Position numbers and translations under genes: made by a program
The notes under the pieces: model-generated
What the model saw: the letters and a program-made list of their open reading frames with translations, nothing else
Database searches by the model: none
What the model was told of the DNA's origin: nothing
From: Thermoflexibacter sp.
GTDB lineage: Bacteria > Bacteroidota > Bacteroidia > Cytophagales > Thermoflexibacteraceae
DNA: 11,216 bases
Direction: 5' to 3'
NCBI GenBank assembly: GCA_025455345.1
Contig: JALOMS010000138.1
Location: 1 to 11,216 of the forward strand
Shown: piece by piece, positions 1 to 7,103 of the stretch
How positions within the stretch are numbered: position 1 is the stretch's first letter
Layout of the letters: every line of letters begins with the position of its first letter

Positions 1-1
1 T

Positions 2-3000
2 ACTCGCGGAGCAGCAGGCTCTGTCTATGCGGTAAGGACAGTGAATATTCCTGACTTATTGGCGATGGGAGGCTCAGCCGCAGTCGTGCGATTTGATGTA
101 GTCGGTTCTACGAATAATACTTCTGTTACTTCTGCGGCACGCATTTTAGTAGGGACAGGCTTTACAGATGACAATTCCGTAGCAAGTGGAACGATAGCTT
201 CTCAACTAAATGTAAACTTTGAAGGAAGTAGCAACATTAGTTTTACTTCCCAACCTGCTAATACCAAAGTAGTAAATAACTTTACTTCTAATACAGGAGC
301 AAGAAGGAAAAGAATCACTTGGGTCATCAATACCTCGTCTAATACGCTGAACTATACTCCACCTAATGGAGGAGCTACGGAAAACGTGCCTGCTAATAGA
401 ATAGATATTTGGGACGGAAATACCAGAGTAGCCAATGACCTTAATGTAGTTACCAATGGAGCAATTATTAATAATTTAAAGATTGTATTATACGATGCTC
501 AAGGAAGTTTTACCTTAGAAAATATTAAAATTAATCCTATTGCAGAGTTGCTTACAGGGAATTATACCCAGACAATGCTTACTGGAAATCCTGACCCAAC
601 TAAGCCATTGTGTTTCTCCATAGGCACTGATTATAATGTAACGCTTGGTGGAGGTACAAATGCTCCTTATAGCACTAACTCTCCAGCCAGCTTTGTATAT
701 AATCCTAACAATGAGTTTGTGTTTCACTTGTCTGCTCCTGATGGTACGTTTACGAACTTTACCATTATTGGAAGGACTGCATCTACTACCTTGAGTTCTT
801 CTTTCCCTTTGGTCATTCCTAAGACTATCCTGCCTACGATGGCAACAGGTTCTAACTTCAGAATCAGGGTAGTAAGTACAGACCCGCCAATGGTAGCGCA
901 GATGAGTACCAATCCTTTGAGTATCTTGTCATTTAGCATAGTCAAGGCTTCGGATAACTCTGCCCCTGTCTTACAAGCGATTACTACGACGGCTCCAAAT
1001 CAATTTACAGATAATTTTAAGATAAATACAGGCTCTTATGCTGGTGCGGCTACCTATCAGTGGAAAGTGCGTTACAAGAGTTCGGGAATGATACATAATA
1101 TACCTGCCGCCGCAGGAGGAACAGCCTCTACTTTCCAAGGGAATGGCACACTCAGTACCTTTGCGGGACACTTCCCTTATGGAACAGGAGAGTATGAACT
1201 ATTCTGCGAAGTAACAACCAATCCAACGTCAGGCTCGCCTTCTGGTTGCGGTGTTGTCAATACCCCTATTGTCAGAGTGATTGTAGAGTGTGATGGCTGT
1301 CCTAAGAACTCCATGGCATCCTCTTGTAGTAAGAATATAGTTTTTAACGGAAGTTTTACCAATGGCTCTAATGCTTCCCCTGTATATCCTGCATCTTTGC
1401 CTGACCCCAATGACCCAAATTCGGAAGGTGTCATACCTTTTGATGGAGCAGGTACGGTCTATGGTGCGCCTTCTCCCAATATTGTGTTTTTCAATGAAAA
1501 TAGGACACAAACCTATGGAAGTGTAACACTCAAATTCAATACACCTTATGGATACAGTACAGAATATGGTGGAACAACTTCTTCTAATTTTCAGTCCAAT
1601 ATGGGGAATGAGGTTTCTGCGGCAACGGAAGGGAATGGTACCTCTATGTTCCCTGAAAACACTTGGGCAGTAGGTACAAATCCAAGGCATTATCATAGTA
1701 ATTTTTGTGATGCAGATGGGAATGTGCCAGTACCTCAGGGCAACGTAGGCTTAGGTGGTGGAGCCGCAACATGGACTACTACGGCGATGGGGCTTCCTGC
1801 CACTGACCCACGAACAGGACCTCCTTTTACCAATCTGCCTTTTACAGTAACTTCCTATAATGGAGGTGGTTCTCCTTCCCTTGCTACTCCTACGGTGTAT
1901 GCCAACGGTAGCCCTTTTACAGCCAATAAGGTTTGGTCTCAGCGATTCAAGGTTCGCAAAAATACAGACTATGTATTTAGTTTTTGGGCAGTAAATCTTA
2001 ATGACATCAATGCTATTTATGGTGTATTTGCTAATTGTACCCAAATAGGTAATGGAATTAGAGCAACAGGAGTAGCAGATAGATGTGTATGGAAACAATA
2101 TACTTTCTTGTGGAATAGTGGAGAAGTAGGTACAGTAGAGTTTTCTGTTAGGAATGTGAGTACAGTGAGAAGCGGTAATGACTTATCTGTTGATGATGTA
2201 ATGTTCTATCGTTGCGATGGCAATACCAATAACTTCCCTACTTCCAACAAATTCGTGTGGCGCGGATACAATACAGACTGGTTCAATGCAGATAACTGGG
2301 GCAACTGTGCGATTCCTGATTGTACTTCTGATGTGATAGTTCCAATAAATGCCTCTAATATCTATCCAATTATCCAAGCAAGTGCTTTAACAAATAGCCC
2401 TGATACTTATGCGTCAGGACACCCAGCCTTGACTGATGCAACCAGAAATACGCCTGCGCCTTCTTTGGCAAGGGTAAGAAGTATTAGCATAGATTACGGC
2501 GCAAATATTACCATCACACCAGGTTGGAACTTAGATGTGTGCGGAGACTTCACCAATAAGAAGAATGAAGCCTTCCCTCCTTCCTTGAATCAAGGTATCA
2601 TAGGACAAGATGGCTCTACCATTACCTTTACTGCCTTAGAAACTACTACTTACACCGCAAAAGTTACAGGAAATCTTACCAATCAGACAGGTGCAAACAA
2701 TAGTCTTCCTAACGTAGTCATCAGGAAAAAATCTAATACGCAGATTGTAGAACTTCAAGATGACTTGGACATTGCAGGAGATTTAGTGATTGTAGATGGA
2801 ACGTTTGATGCCAATCAAAAGAATATTTCTTTCAATGGAGAGAAATTTATCAATGGAACTACTAACTATACCAATACTTATTACGATGGGACGAATAATC
2901 CCGCTTTGGCTACGAATAGTGCTTTTGTGAATATGGGAGAGGGGGGTGCAAGTTTTGACCATGGTAGCGGAGTAGTAGAGTTTAGGAACTTGCGTTCTAC

Positions 3001-4345
3001 GGGCGACCAAATCTACTCCAGAGAACCCGTAGTAATGACTTGTAGTTCTTGCTTAGAAAACTTCTATGATGTCAAAATGAATCAAGAATCAGAAAATAGA
3101 GATTTGGATATACAAAGAGGCAATTTTAATGTAGAAAATACTTTAGAATTAAGTACAGGTCATCTATTTACAAGTGTTACCAATGGACAAAAAGAGGTAT
3201 ATGTAAGTAATTCATCTACCACTTCTATACTCAACTACTCAGAACAAAGCTATGTGGTAACAACCATTGATGCAGGCGGCGGCAATGCCAATAACTTAAG
3301 ATTGCGTAGAGAAGTGGACAATACAGGAGTTTATGAATTCCCAATAGGTGGAGATGCTTCTGGAGGCAAAGACCCAACAGGTGCATTTAATGGATACAGA
3401 TTAGTTACCATGACATTGAATCAGCCATTAGCAGGGGTAAATAGCGTAAGAAGCTATTTCTCTACGAATAATCCCGGCGGCGCACCCAATCTCCCCGGTA
3501 CAGTAGCTGATGCGTGTTCTAATAACAATCTTTCTTATGATATATGCGGTGGCGGTCATTGGGACTTAGTTCCTCTCGACGGAGCAGGCTCGACGGTTGC
3601 TGTTGTCTCTCCAAACTATAACTTAGAAATGCTTTCTATCCCAAGTGCCTTTACGTGTGCAGGTGCGAATATTACCTTTATGAAACGCACCAATGGGGGA
3701 GACCCTTGGGGTTTTGGGGGAAGTTGTTATGTAAGTGCAAATCGTAGAGATAACTTCACTTCTTTCTCTAAAATAGTACCTGTAGGCACAAACGAAATCC
3801 TCCCTGTCGAGTTCCTCAGCTTTGACGCAGTAAGGAATAAAAGTGCGGTAGATGTCAAATGGGAAACTATCTCAGAAAGAGGAGCAAGCCACTTCATCGT
3901 ACAGCGCAGTGCGGACGGTAAGAATTTTGTAAATATAGGCAGAATCCAAGCCATCGGCAATGCCAATACCACACAGAAGTACCTCTTTACAGACATGACC
4001 CCAATGCAAGGCATGAACTACTATCGCTTACAACAAGTAGATATAGACAATACGGAAATACTGACCAATGTAGTAGCGATTATGTTTGAGGGCGACGGAG
4101 GAGATTTGATTATCTATCCAAATCCAAGCGAAGAGAATGCTGTATTTAACGTCATCATTCCTACACAAATAGGAGCAGATGTAGAGCTAAAAATGACGGA
4201 TGCGCTTGGTAGAGAGGTTTATATGCAAAGGGTGAAATTTAGCGGAGTAGCTATCCAAGTACCTGCTAATTTTGCCAAAGGATTATATACACTCTCCGTA
4301 GCAACACCAACAGAAAGCTACGTCAGAAAGCTAATTATCAAATAA
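2..4345 (+). CDS. Large secreted/surface protein with C-terminal T9SS type A sorting domain (5' partial)
   Basis: The reading frame is open to the left edge, so the N-terminus and signal peptide are missing; the GTG at 41 is internal. About 1,447 residues are visible. Counting from that GTG, residues 1-420 are beta-rich, Thr/Asn/Ser-rich repeats of no recognised family. Residues about 430-725 start with an NIVFNGSF block and end with SVDDVMFYRC, the layout of galactose-binding/CBM-like jelly-roll domains. Near residue 740 is a WRGYNTDWFNADNW segment followed by Pro- and Asp-rich sequence, common in Bacteroidota surface proteins. Residues 1254-1345 begin LPVEFLSFDA, a fibronectin-like module usual just before the sorting domain. 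Residues 1355-1434 (IIYPNP, then GLYTLSV and a final KLIIK) are the T9SS C-terminal domain that directs outer-membrane export and surface attachment or release. No catalytic motif was seen; an adhesin, matrix or glycan-binding role is inference. A hairpin terminator follows the stop. Confidence 0.93.
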   Translation, partial: TRGAAGSVYAVRTVNIPDLLAMGGSAAVVRFDVVGSTNNTSVTSAARILVGTGFTDDNSVASGTIASQLNVNFEGSSNISFTSQPANTKVVNNFTSNTGARRKRITWVINTSSNTLNYTPPNGGATENVPANRIDIWDGNTRVANDLNVVTNGAIINNLKIVLYDAQGSFTLENIKINPIAELLTGNYTQTMLTGNPDPTKPLCFSIGTDYNVTLGGGTNAPYSTNSPASFVYNPNNEFVFHLSAPDGTFTNFTIIGRTASTTLSSSFPLVIPKTILPTMATGSNFRIRVVSTDPPMVAQMSTNPLSILSFSIVKASDNSAPVLQAITTTAPNQFTDNFKINTGSYAGAATYQWKVRYKSSGMIHNIPAAAGGTASTFQGNGTLSTFAGHFPYGTGEYELFCEVTTNPTSGSPSGCGVVNTPIVRVIVECDGCPKNSMASSCSKNIVFNGSFTNGSNASPVYPASLPDPNDPNSEGVIPFDGAGTVYGAPSPNIVFFNENRTQTYGSVTLKFNTPYGYSTEYGGTTSSNFQSNMGNEVSAATEGNGTSMFPENTWAVGTNPRHYHSNFCDADGNVPVPQGNVGLGGGAATWTTTAMGLPATDPRTGPPFTNLPFTVTSYNGGGSPSLATPTVYANGSPFTANKVWSQRFKVRKNTDYVFSFWAVNLNDINAIYGVFANCTQIGNGIRATGVADRCVWKQYTFLWNSGEVGTVEFSVRNVSTVRSGNDLSVDDVMFYRCDGNTNNFPTSNKFVWRGYNTDWFNADNWGNCAIPDCTSDVIVPINASNIYPIIQASALTNSPDTYASGHPALTDATRNTPAPSLARVRSISIDYGANITITPGWNLDVCGDFTNKKNEAFPPSLNQGIIGQDGSTITFTALETTTYTAKVTGNLTNQTGANNSLPNVVIRKKSNTQIVELQDDLDIAGDLVIVDGTFDANQKNISFNGEKFINGTTNYTNTYYDGTNNPALATNSAFVNMGEGGASFDHGSGVVEFRNLRSTGDQIYSREPVVMTCSSCLENFYDVKMNQESENRDLDIQRGNFNVENTLELSTGHLFTSVTNGQKEVYVSNSSTTSILNYSEQSYVVTTIDAGGGNANNLRLRREVDNTGVYEFPIGGDASGGKDPTGAFNGYRLVTMTLNQPLAGVNSVRSYFSTNNPGGAPNLPGTVADACSNNNLSYDICGGGHWDLVPLDGAGSTVAVVSPNYNLEMLSIPSAFTCAGANITFMKRTNGGDPWGFGGSCYVSANRRDNFTSFSKIVPVGTNEILPVEFLSFDAVRNKSAVDVKWETISERGASHFIVQRSADGKNFVNIGRIQAIGNANTTQKYLFTDMTPMQGMNYYRLQQVDIDNTEILTNVVAIMFEGDGGDLIIYPNPSEENAVFNVIIPTQIGADVELKMTDALGREVYMQRVKFSGVAIQVPANFAKGLYTLSVATPTESYVRKLIIK

Positions 4346-4370
4346 ACATCTCGTTTTTGAAAAAAAAATC

Positions 4371-4403
4371 AAGGCAACAGTAGTTTCGCTGTTGCCTTTT
4401 TTT
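4371..4403 (+). terminator. Rho-independent terminator after the T9SS cargo gene
   Basis: A perfect 10-bp stem (AAGGCAACAG with CTGTTGCCTT, 4371-4380 and 4389-4398) closes an 8-base loop and runs into seven T at 4397-4403. It starts 25 bases after the stop codon at 4345, so it should end the large surface-protein transcript. Confidence 0.9.
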
Positions 4404-4410
4404 ATTTTTG
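4403..4410 (+). promoter_or_regulatory. Candidate Bacteroidota -7 box (TATTTTTG)
   Basis: TATTTTTG matches the Bacteroidota -7 consensus TAnnTTTG exactly and ends 23 bases before the ATG at 4434. Its first T is the last T of the terminator tract. No TTG lies 17-23 bases upstream, so the -33 half is missing and the match may be chance in T-rich DNA. Confidence 0.35.
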
Positions 4411-4433
4411 TACCAATTCAAAAGATTAAAACT

Positions 4434-5663
4434 ATGATTCACTCACTTCGCCAACAGTTCAACACACAGTTTTCTCAAGAAAAGTATGAAGCAATGTTAG
4501 AGGATATTGCAGGAGAATTTGGCTATAAAGTTGCTTTTAAGATATGTGAAACACCAATTTTCATAGACAAAATATTAAAAAATGAACTCCTAAAAGCTAC
4601 TCAAGAAATCGCAAACCAAATATGGCAAGCAGATTATCAGGCAAATATCCATCTGGCAACACCCTCACACCTGCACGTACCTAATGAAGACAAGATGCCT
4701 ACGTTTATGGCTATAGACTTTGCACTTTGCCAAGATGAGCAGAATCCAGACGAGCTGATACCACAACTGATTGAGCTACAAGGCTTTCCTTCTTTATTCT
4801 GTTTTCAACACTTTTTGAATAGTAAGTTCAGGAAACACTATGCTATTCCTCAAGGGTTTACACATTTATTAAAAGAAGAATTTGTAGAAAATGGAGATTT
4901 GTATATAGAAGCTCTCCGACATACTATTTTAGGGGATAGCAAACCAGAGAATGTGATATTGATGGAAATAGAACCAGAAAAACAAAAAACACGCATAGAC
5001 TTCTCCTGTACAGAGCGTTTCTTAGGCGTAAAACCTGTTTGCATCACCAAAATACACAAAGAAAAAACCGAACAAGGCAAATACAAGTTGTACTACGAAG
5101 AGCAAGGCAAGAAAATTTGGATAGACCGCATCTACAATAGAGTCATTTTTGATGAGTTAAACTTACGCAAAGAGTTGGATTTACATTTTGATTTTCGCGA
5201 CGACTTAGATGTCCAATGGTTAGCTCACCCCGATTGGTTTTTCAAAATTAGCAAATTTACTTTGCCTTTTCTCAAAAGCAAGTACGCCCCCCCAACACAG
5301 TTTCTCCACCAAATCAAAGAGATGCCTACTGATTTGGAAAATTATGTGTTAAAACCATTATTTTCTTTTGCTGGGGCAGGAGTGAAGTTTGACGTAAACA
5401 AACAAGACATAGAACAGATTTTTGAAAATAAAAATCTCGACCCAGCGAATTATATTTTAATGAAAAAAGTTCATTATAAGCCGATTATACAGACCTTAGA
5501 CGTACCTGCCAAAGTAGAGGTGAGAATGCTCATGCTCAATATCAATGGAAAGATGGAAGTAGTAACTAACCTCGTGCGCTTGAGTAAAGGCAAGATGATG
5601 GGCGTAGATTTTAATAAAGGCTTGGATTGGGTAGGCGGCTCTATCGCTTATTTTGAGGTATAA
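4434..5663 (+). CDS. Uncharacterised 409-aa protein with ATP-grasp-like C-terminal half
   Basis: I chose ATG 4434 (MIHSLRQQF), preceded by A-rich GATTAAAACT. The frame is open further upstream, but any earlier start would lie inside the terminator. No signal peptide or membrane segment is seen, so the protein is likely cytosolic. The N-terminal half has conserved-looking blocks (FAICETPIF-like KICETPIFID near 40, LIELQGFPSLFCFQ near 125). The middle has RIYNRVIFDEL and HPDWFFKISKFTLPFL. Next comes VLKPLFSFAGAGV with Lys307, then ILMKKVHYKP, KVEVRM (Glu362, Arg364) and NLVRLSKG (Arg382), ending in a Gly-rich WVGGSIAYF. A Lys-Pro then Gly-rich loop, followed by acidic/Arg and Asn/Arg positions, resembles the nucleotide and metal site of ATP-grasp carboxylate-amine ligases, possibly of the glutathionylspermidine-synthase-like type. 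That is inference; the substrate is unknown. The 115-aa gene follows after 65 bases and may be co-transcribed. Confidence 0.85.
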   Translation: MIHSLRQQFNTQFSQEKYEAMLEDIAGEFGYKVAFKICETPIFIDKILKNELLKATQEIANQIWQADYQANIHLATPSHLHVPNEDKMPTFMAIDFALCQDEQNPDELIPQLIELQGFPSLFCFQHFLNSKFRKHYAIPQGFTHLLKEEFVENGDLYIEALRHTILGDSKPENVILMEIEPEKQKTRIDFSCTERFLGVKPVCITKIHKEKTEQGKYKLYYEEQGKKIWIDRIYNRVIFDELNLRKELDLHFDFRDDLDVQWLAHPDWFFKISKFTLPFLKSKYAPPTQFLHQIKEMPTDLENYVLKPLFSFAGAGVKFDVNKQDIEQIFENKNLDPANYILMKKVHYKPIIQTLDVPAKVEVRMLMLNINGKMEVVTNLVRLSKGKMMGVDFNKGLDWVGGSIAYFEV

Positions 5664-5710
5664 TGATGTAGTGATGTGATGCAAAGATATTAAGATATAA
5701 TGATGTGATG
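5659..5710 (+). repeat. Decayed short direct repeats (TATAATGATGT / TGATGTGATG)
   Basis: TATAATGATGT occurs at 5659-5669, overlapping the stop codon at 5661-5663, and again at 5696-5706. TGATGTGATG occurs at 5672-5681 and 5701-5710. Together they fill most of the 65-base gap between the two uncharacterised genes. They look like slipped or decayed low-complexity repeats. No hairpin or terminator is seen here, which fits read-through into the next gene. Confidence 0.6.
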
Positions 5711-5728
5711 ATATTATTTGAATAAAAA

Positions 5729-6076
5729 ATGGAAACAGAAGAAAGTATAGACCTTGCATGGGACAATCTCTTAAATGAAATTGTAAAATTATTTGGTAAA
5801 AAGCCCGACCTCAATGGGGTACTATTTATGATAGGAGTACAAGAATTAGGAAAAGGAATCAAAAATTTTTCAAAAGAGGAAAAACAAGACCTCATGCACA
5901 TCGCAATATGCAAAGTGCTTAGCCTGTCGGAATTTTATGAATTAGAAGGAATAGACGAAGAAGGCTGGCCGCATTGGAAGTTGGTAAAAAAATTGCCATT
6001 CTTTGACTTGCTTGGACAAGAAAAATTGCTAAAAATGCACATTATCGAGTATTTTGAGAAGGAGGTTTTTAATTAA
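5729..6076 (+). CDS. Small conserved-looking cytosolic protein, 115 aa, function unknown
   Basis: The ATG follows an A-rich stretch (TTTGAATAAAAA), usual for this phylum. The product is a compact, charged, probably alpha-helical protein with no signal peptide, membrane segment or Cys-pair metal site. Distinct blocks are PDLNGVLFMIGVQELGKG (about 26-43), FSKEEKQDLMHIAICKVLS (about 48-66), and YELEGIDEEGWPHWKL (about 70-85), with an acidic tail. This composition fits a widespread small Bacteroidota family that I recognise only as conserved and hypothetical; I cannot assign a function. Position 65 bases downstream of the ATP-grasp-like gene, with no terminator between, suggests co-transcription. 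The last codons include GAGAAGGAGGTT, which forms a perfect Shine-Dalgarno sequence. Confidence 0.87.
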   Translation: METEESIDLAWDNLLNEIVKLFGKKPDLNGVLFMIGVQELGKGIKNFSKEEKQDLMHIAICKVLSLSEFYELEGIDEEGWPHWKLVKKLPFFDLLGQEKLLKMHIIEYFEKEVFN

Positions 6077-6118
6077 ATGCCACCAATACTAAAAATCACA
6101 GCCTTAAGTAAGACATGA
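6077..6118 (+). other. 13-codon mini-ORF behind a perfect Shine-Dalgarno
   Basis: ATG at 6077 comes directly after the stop of the 115-aa gene and reads MPPILKITALSKT before TGA at 6116-6118. AAGGAGGT at 6059-6066 is a full complement of the 16S 3' end, with an 11-base gap to the ATG. The SD lies in codons for EKEV of the upstream protein, so it may be incidental. Translation is not supported by anything else. Confidence 0.2.
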
Positions 6119-6186
6119 GTTCTTAGAGAAATCACAATTTTTCCCTATCAGAAAATATTTTTCTTTTCTTATTCATGTAAGTTTTG

Positions 6187-6202
6187 TTTTTTAATTAAAA
6201 AA
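6187..6202. repeat. 16-bp AT palindrome upstream of xth
   Basis: TTTTTTAATTAAAAAA is a perfect palindrome 30 bases before the xth ATG. A 15-base copy recurs at 7043-7057 before the next gene, and a 12-base core at 6066-6077. It could be an A-tract promoter element or a weak hairpin. The rest of the 155-base gap (6077-6231) shows no other clear signal apart from a -7-like box. Confidence 0.45.
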
Positions 6203-6222
6203 AACAGTAAATTTAGAATTGT

Positions 6223-6230
6223 TAATTTTG
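6223..6230 (+). promoter_or_regulatory. Candidate -7 box abutting the xth start codon
   Basis: TAATTTTG fits TAnnTTTG exactly and ends one base before the ATG at 6232. If used, transcription would begin at or just inside the start codon, giving a leaderless message. No TTG is found at -33 spacing, so this may be a chance match. Confidence 0.3.
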
Positions 6231-6231
6231 C

Positions 6232-6993
6232 ATGAAATTTATTACCTATAATATTAACGGAATTAGAGCAGTCATCAAAAAGGGTTTTTTGGAATGGCTG
6301 AAAGCAACGGAAGCAGATTATATCTGTCTCCAAGAGATTAAGGCAAGCGCAGACCAGTTAGATTTGGGAGTTTTTGAACAAATTGGCTACCAAGTGTATT
6401 GGTATCCTGCTGAAAAAAAAGGATATAGTGGAGTTGCTATCTTAGCCAAGCACAAAGTAAATCGAGTCCAATACGGATTAGGTATAGACCAATACGACAG
6501 AGAAGGTAGATTGTTACAGATTGATACAGAGGAATTTACTTTGATTAGTACCTATATGCCTTCTGGCACAACAGGAGAAATACGGCAGGGGTTCAAATTC
6601 CAATGGTTAGATGATTTTTATAATTATATTGCCAATCTTAAACAAAAAGTGCCTAACCTCATTATTAGTGGAGATTATAATATTTGTCATAAAGAAATAG
6701 ATATTCATAACCCAACAAAAAACGTGAACACCTCTGGTTTTTTGCCAGAAGAAAGAGCATGGATGAGTAAAATGATGGATAGTGGTTTCATAGATACATT
6801 TAGACATTTTAACAAAGAACCGCATCATTATACTTGGTGGAGTACGAGGTCTGGAGCAAGAGAAAAGAATTTGGGTTGGCGAATAGACTACCATTTAGCT
6901 TCGCAAGCCTTAGAAAATAGACTTAAAAGATGTACTATCCTTAGCAAAGTCTATTTTTCTGACCATTGCCCTGTACTATTAGAACTAAATTAG
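6232..6993 (+). CDS. xth: Exodeoxyribonuclease III (class II AP endonuclease)
   Basis: The product is a cytosolic base-excision-repair enzyme that cleaves DNA 5' to abasic sites and has 3'-5' exonuclease and 3'-phosphatase activities, using Mg2+. At 253 aa it has full length for the family. All signature blocks are present in order: TYNINGIRA with Asn7; ICLQEIKA with metal-binding Glu35; YSGVAIL at 65-71; Tyr108 in STYMPSG; GDYNICHKEIDIHNP with Asp148 and Asn150; FLPEERAWM at 170-178; GWRIDYHLAS at 215-224 with Asp219; and SDHCPV with Asp244 and His245. The start is set by the family N-terminus (MKFITYNINGIRA), which fits ATG 6232 exactly. It appears to be transcribed alone. ExoA or XthA are alternative names; assignment to the family is firm, and finer distinction from other AP endonucleases rests on the conserved motifs only. 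Confidence 0.97.
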   Translation: MKFITYNINGIRAVIKKGFLEWLKATEADYICLQEIKASADQLDLGVFEQIGYQVYWYPAEKKGYSGVAILAKHKVNRVQYGLGIDQYDREGRLLQIDTEEFTLISTYMPSGTTGEIRQGFKFQWLDDFYNYIANLKQKVPNLIISGDYNICHKEIDIHNPTKNVNTSGFLPEERAWMSKMMDSGFIDTFRHFNKEPHHYTWWSTRSGAREKNLGWRIDYHLASQALENRLKRCTILSKVYFSDHCPVLLELN

Positions 6994-7042
6994 TAGCGAA
7001 CCTTACTGATTAATAAATTTTAGGTGCAATTTTTGGTGTAAA

Positions 7043-7057
7043 TTTTTTAATTAAAAA
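7043..7057. repeat. Second copy of the TTTTTTAATTAAAAA palindrome
   Basis: This is 15 bases identical to 6187-6201, with a perfect 14-bp palindrome at 7044-7057, lying 46 bases before the ATG of the solute-binding protein. The surrounding 110-base gap (6994-7103) has no terminator hairpin after xth. It has only an imperfect -7-like TATTTTG at 7071-7077. Confidence 0.4.
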
Positions 7058-7103
7058 TACTAAAAGATTTTATTTTGAAATAAACTTACTTAACCCGATA
7101 AAA

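Noticed and set aside
41..43. GTG as the start of the large surface protein
   Set aside because: The frame is open through position 2 with protein-like sequence (TRGAAGSVYAVRTV) and no promoter or signal peptide follows the GTG, so it is an internal valine.
1229..2098. Minus-strand open frames opposite the large surface protein
   Set aside because: They are Cys/Arg/Ile-rich translations lying wholly antisense to a clear gene, with no recognisable domains; the same holds for the other minus-strand frames in the window.
4392..4433. TTG start giving a 423-aa form of the ATP-grasp-like protein
   Set aside because: It falls inside the terminator stem and T-tract and would add a poly-Phe-like tail read from terminator bases; ATG 4434 has the A-rich context typical here.
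6151..6163. GAAAA/TTTTC hairpin before xth as a terminator
   Set aside because: It is a five-base stem with a single G-C pair in AT-rich DNA, too weak to call.
7071..7077. TATTTTG as a promoter for the solute-binding protein
   Set aside because: It is one base short of the TAnnTTTG consensus and has no TTG at the right distance upstream.
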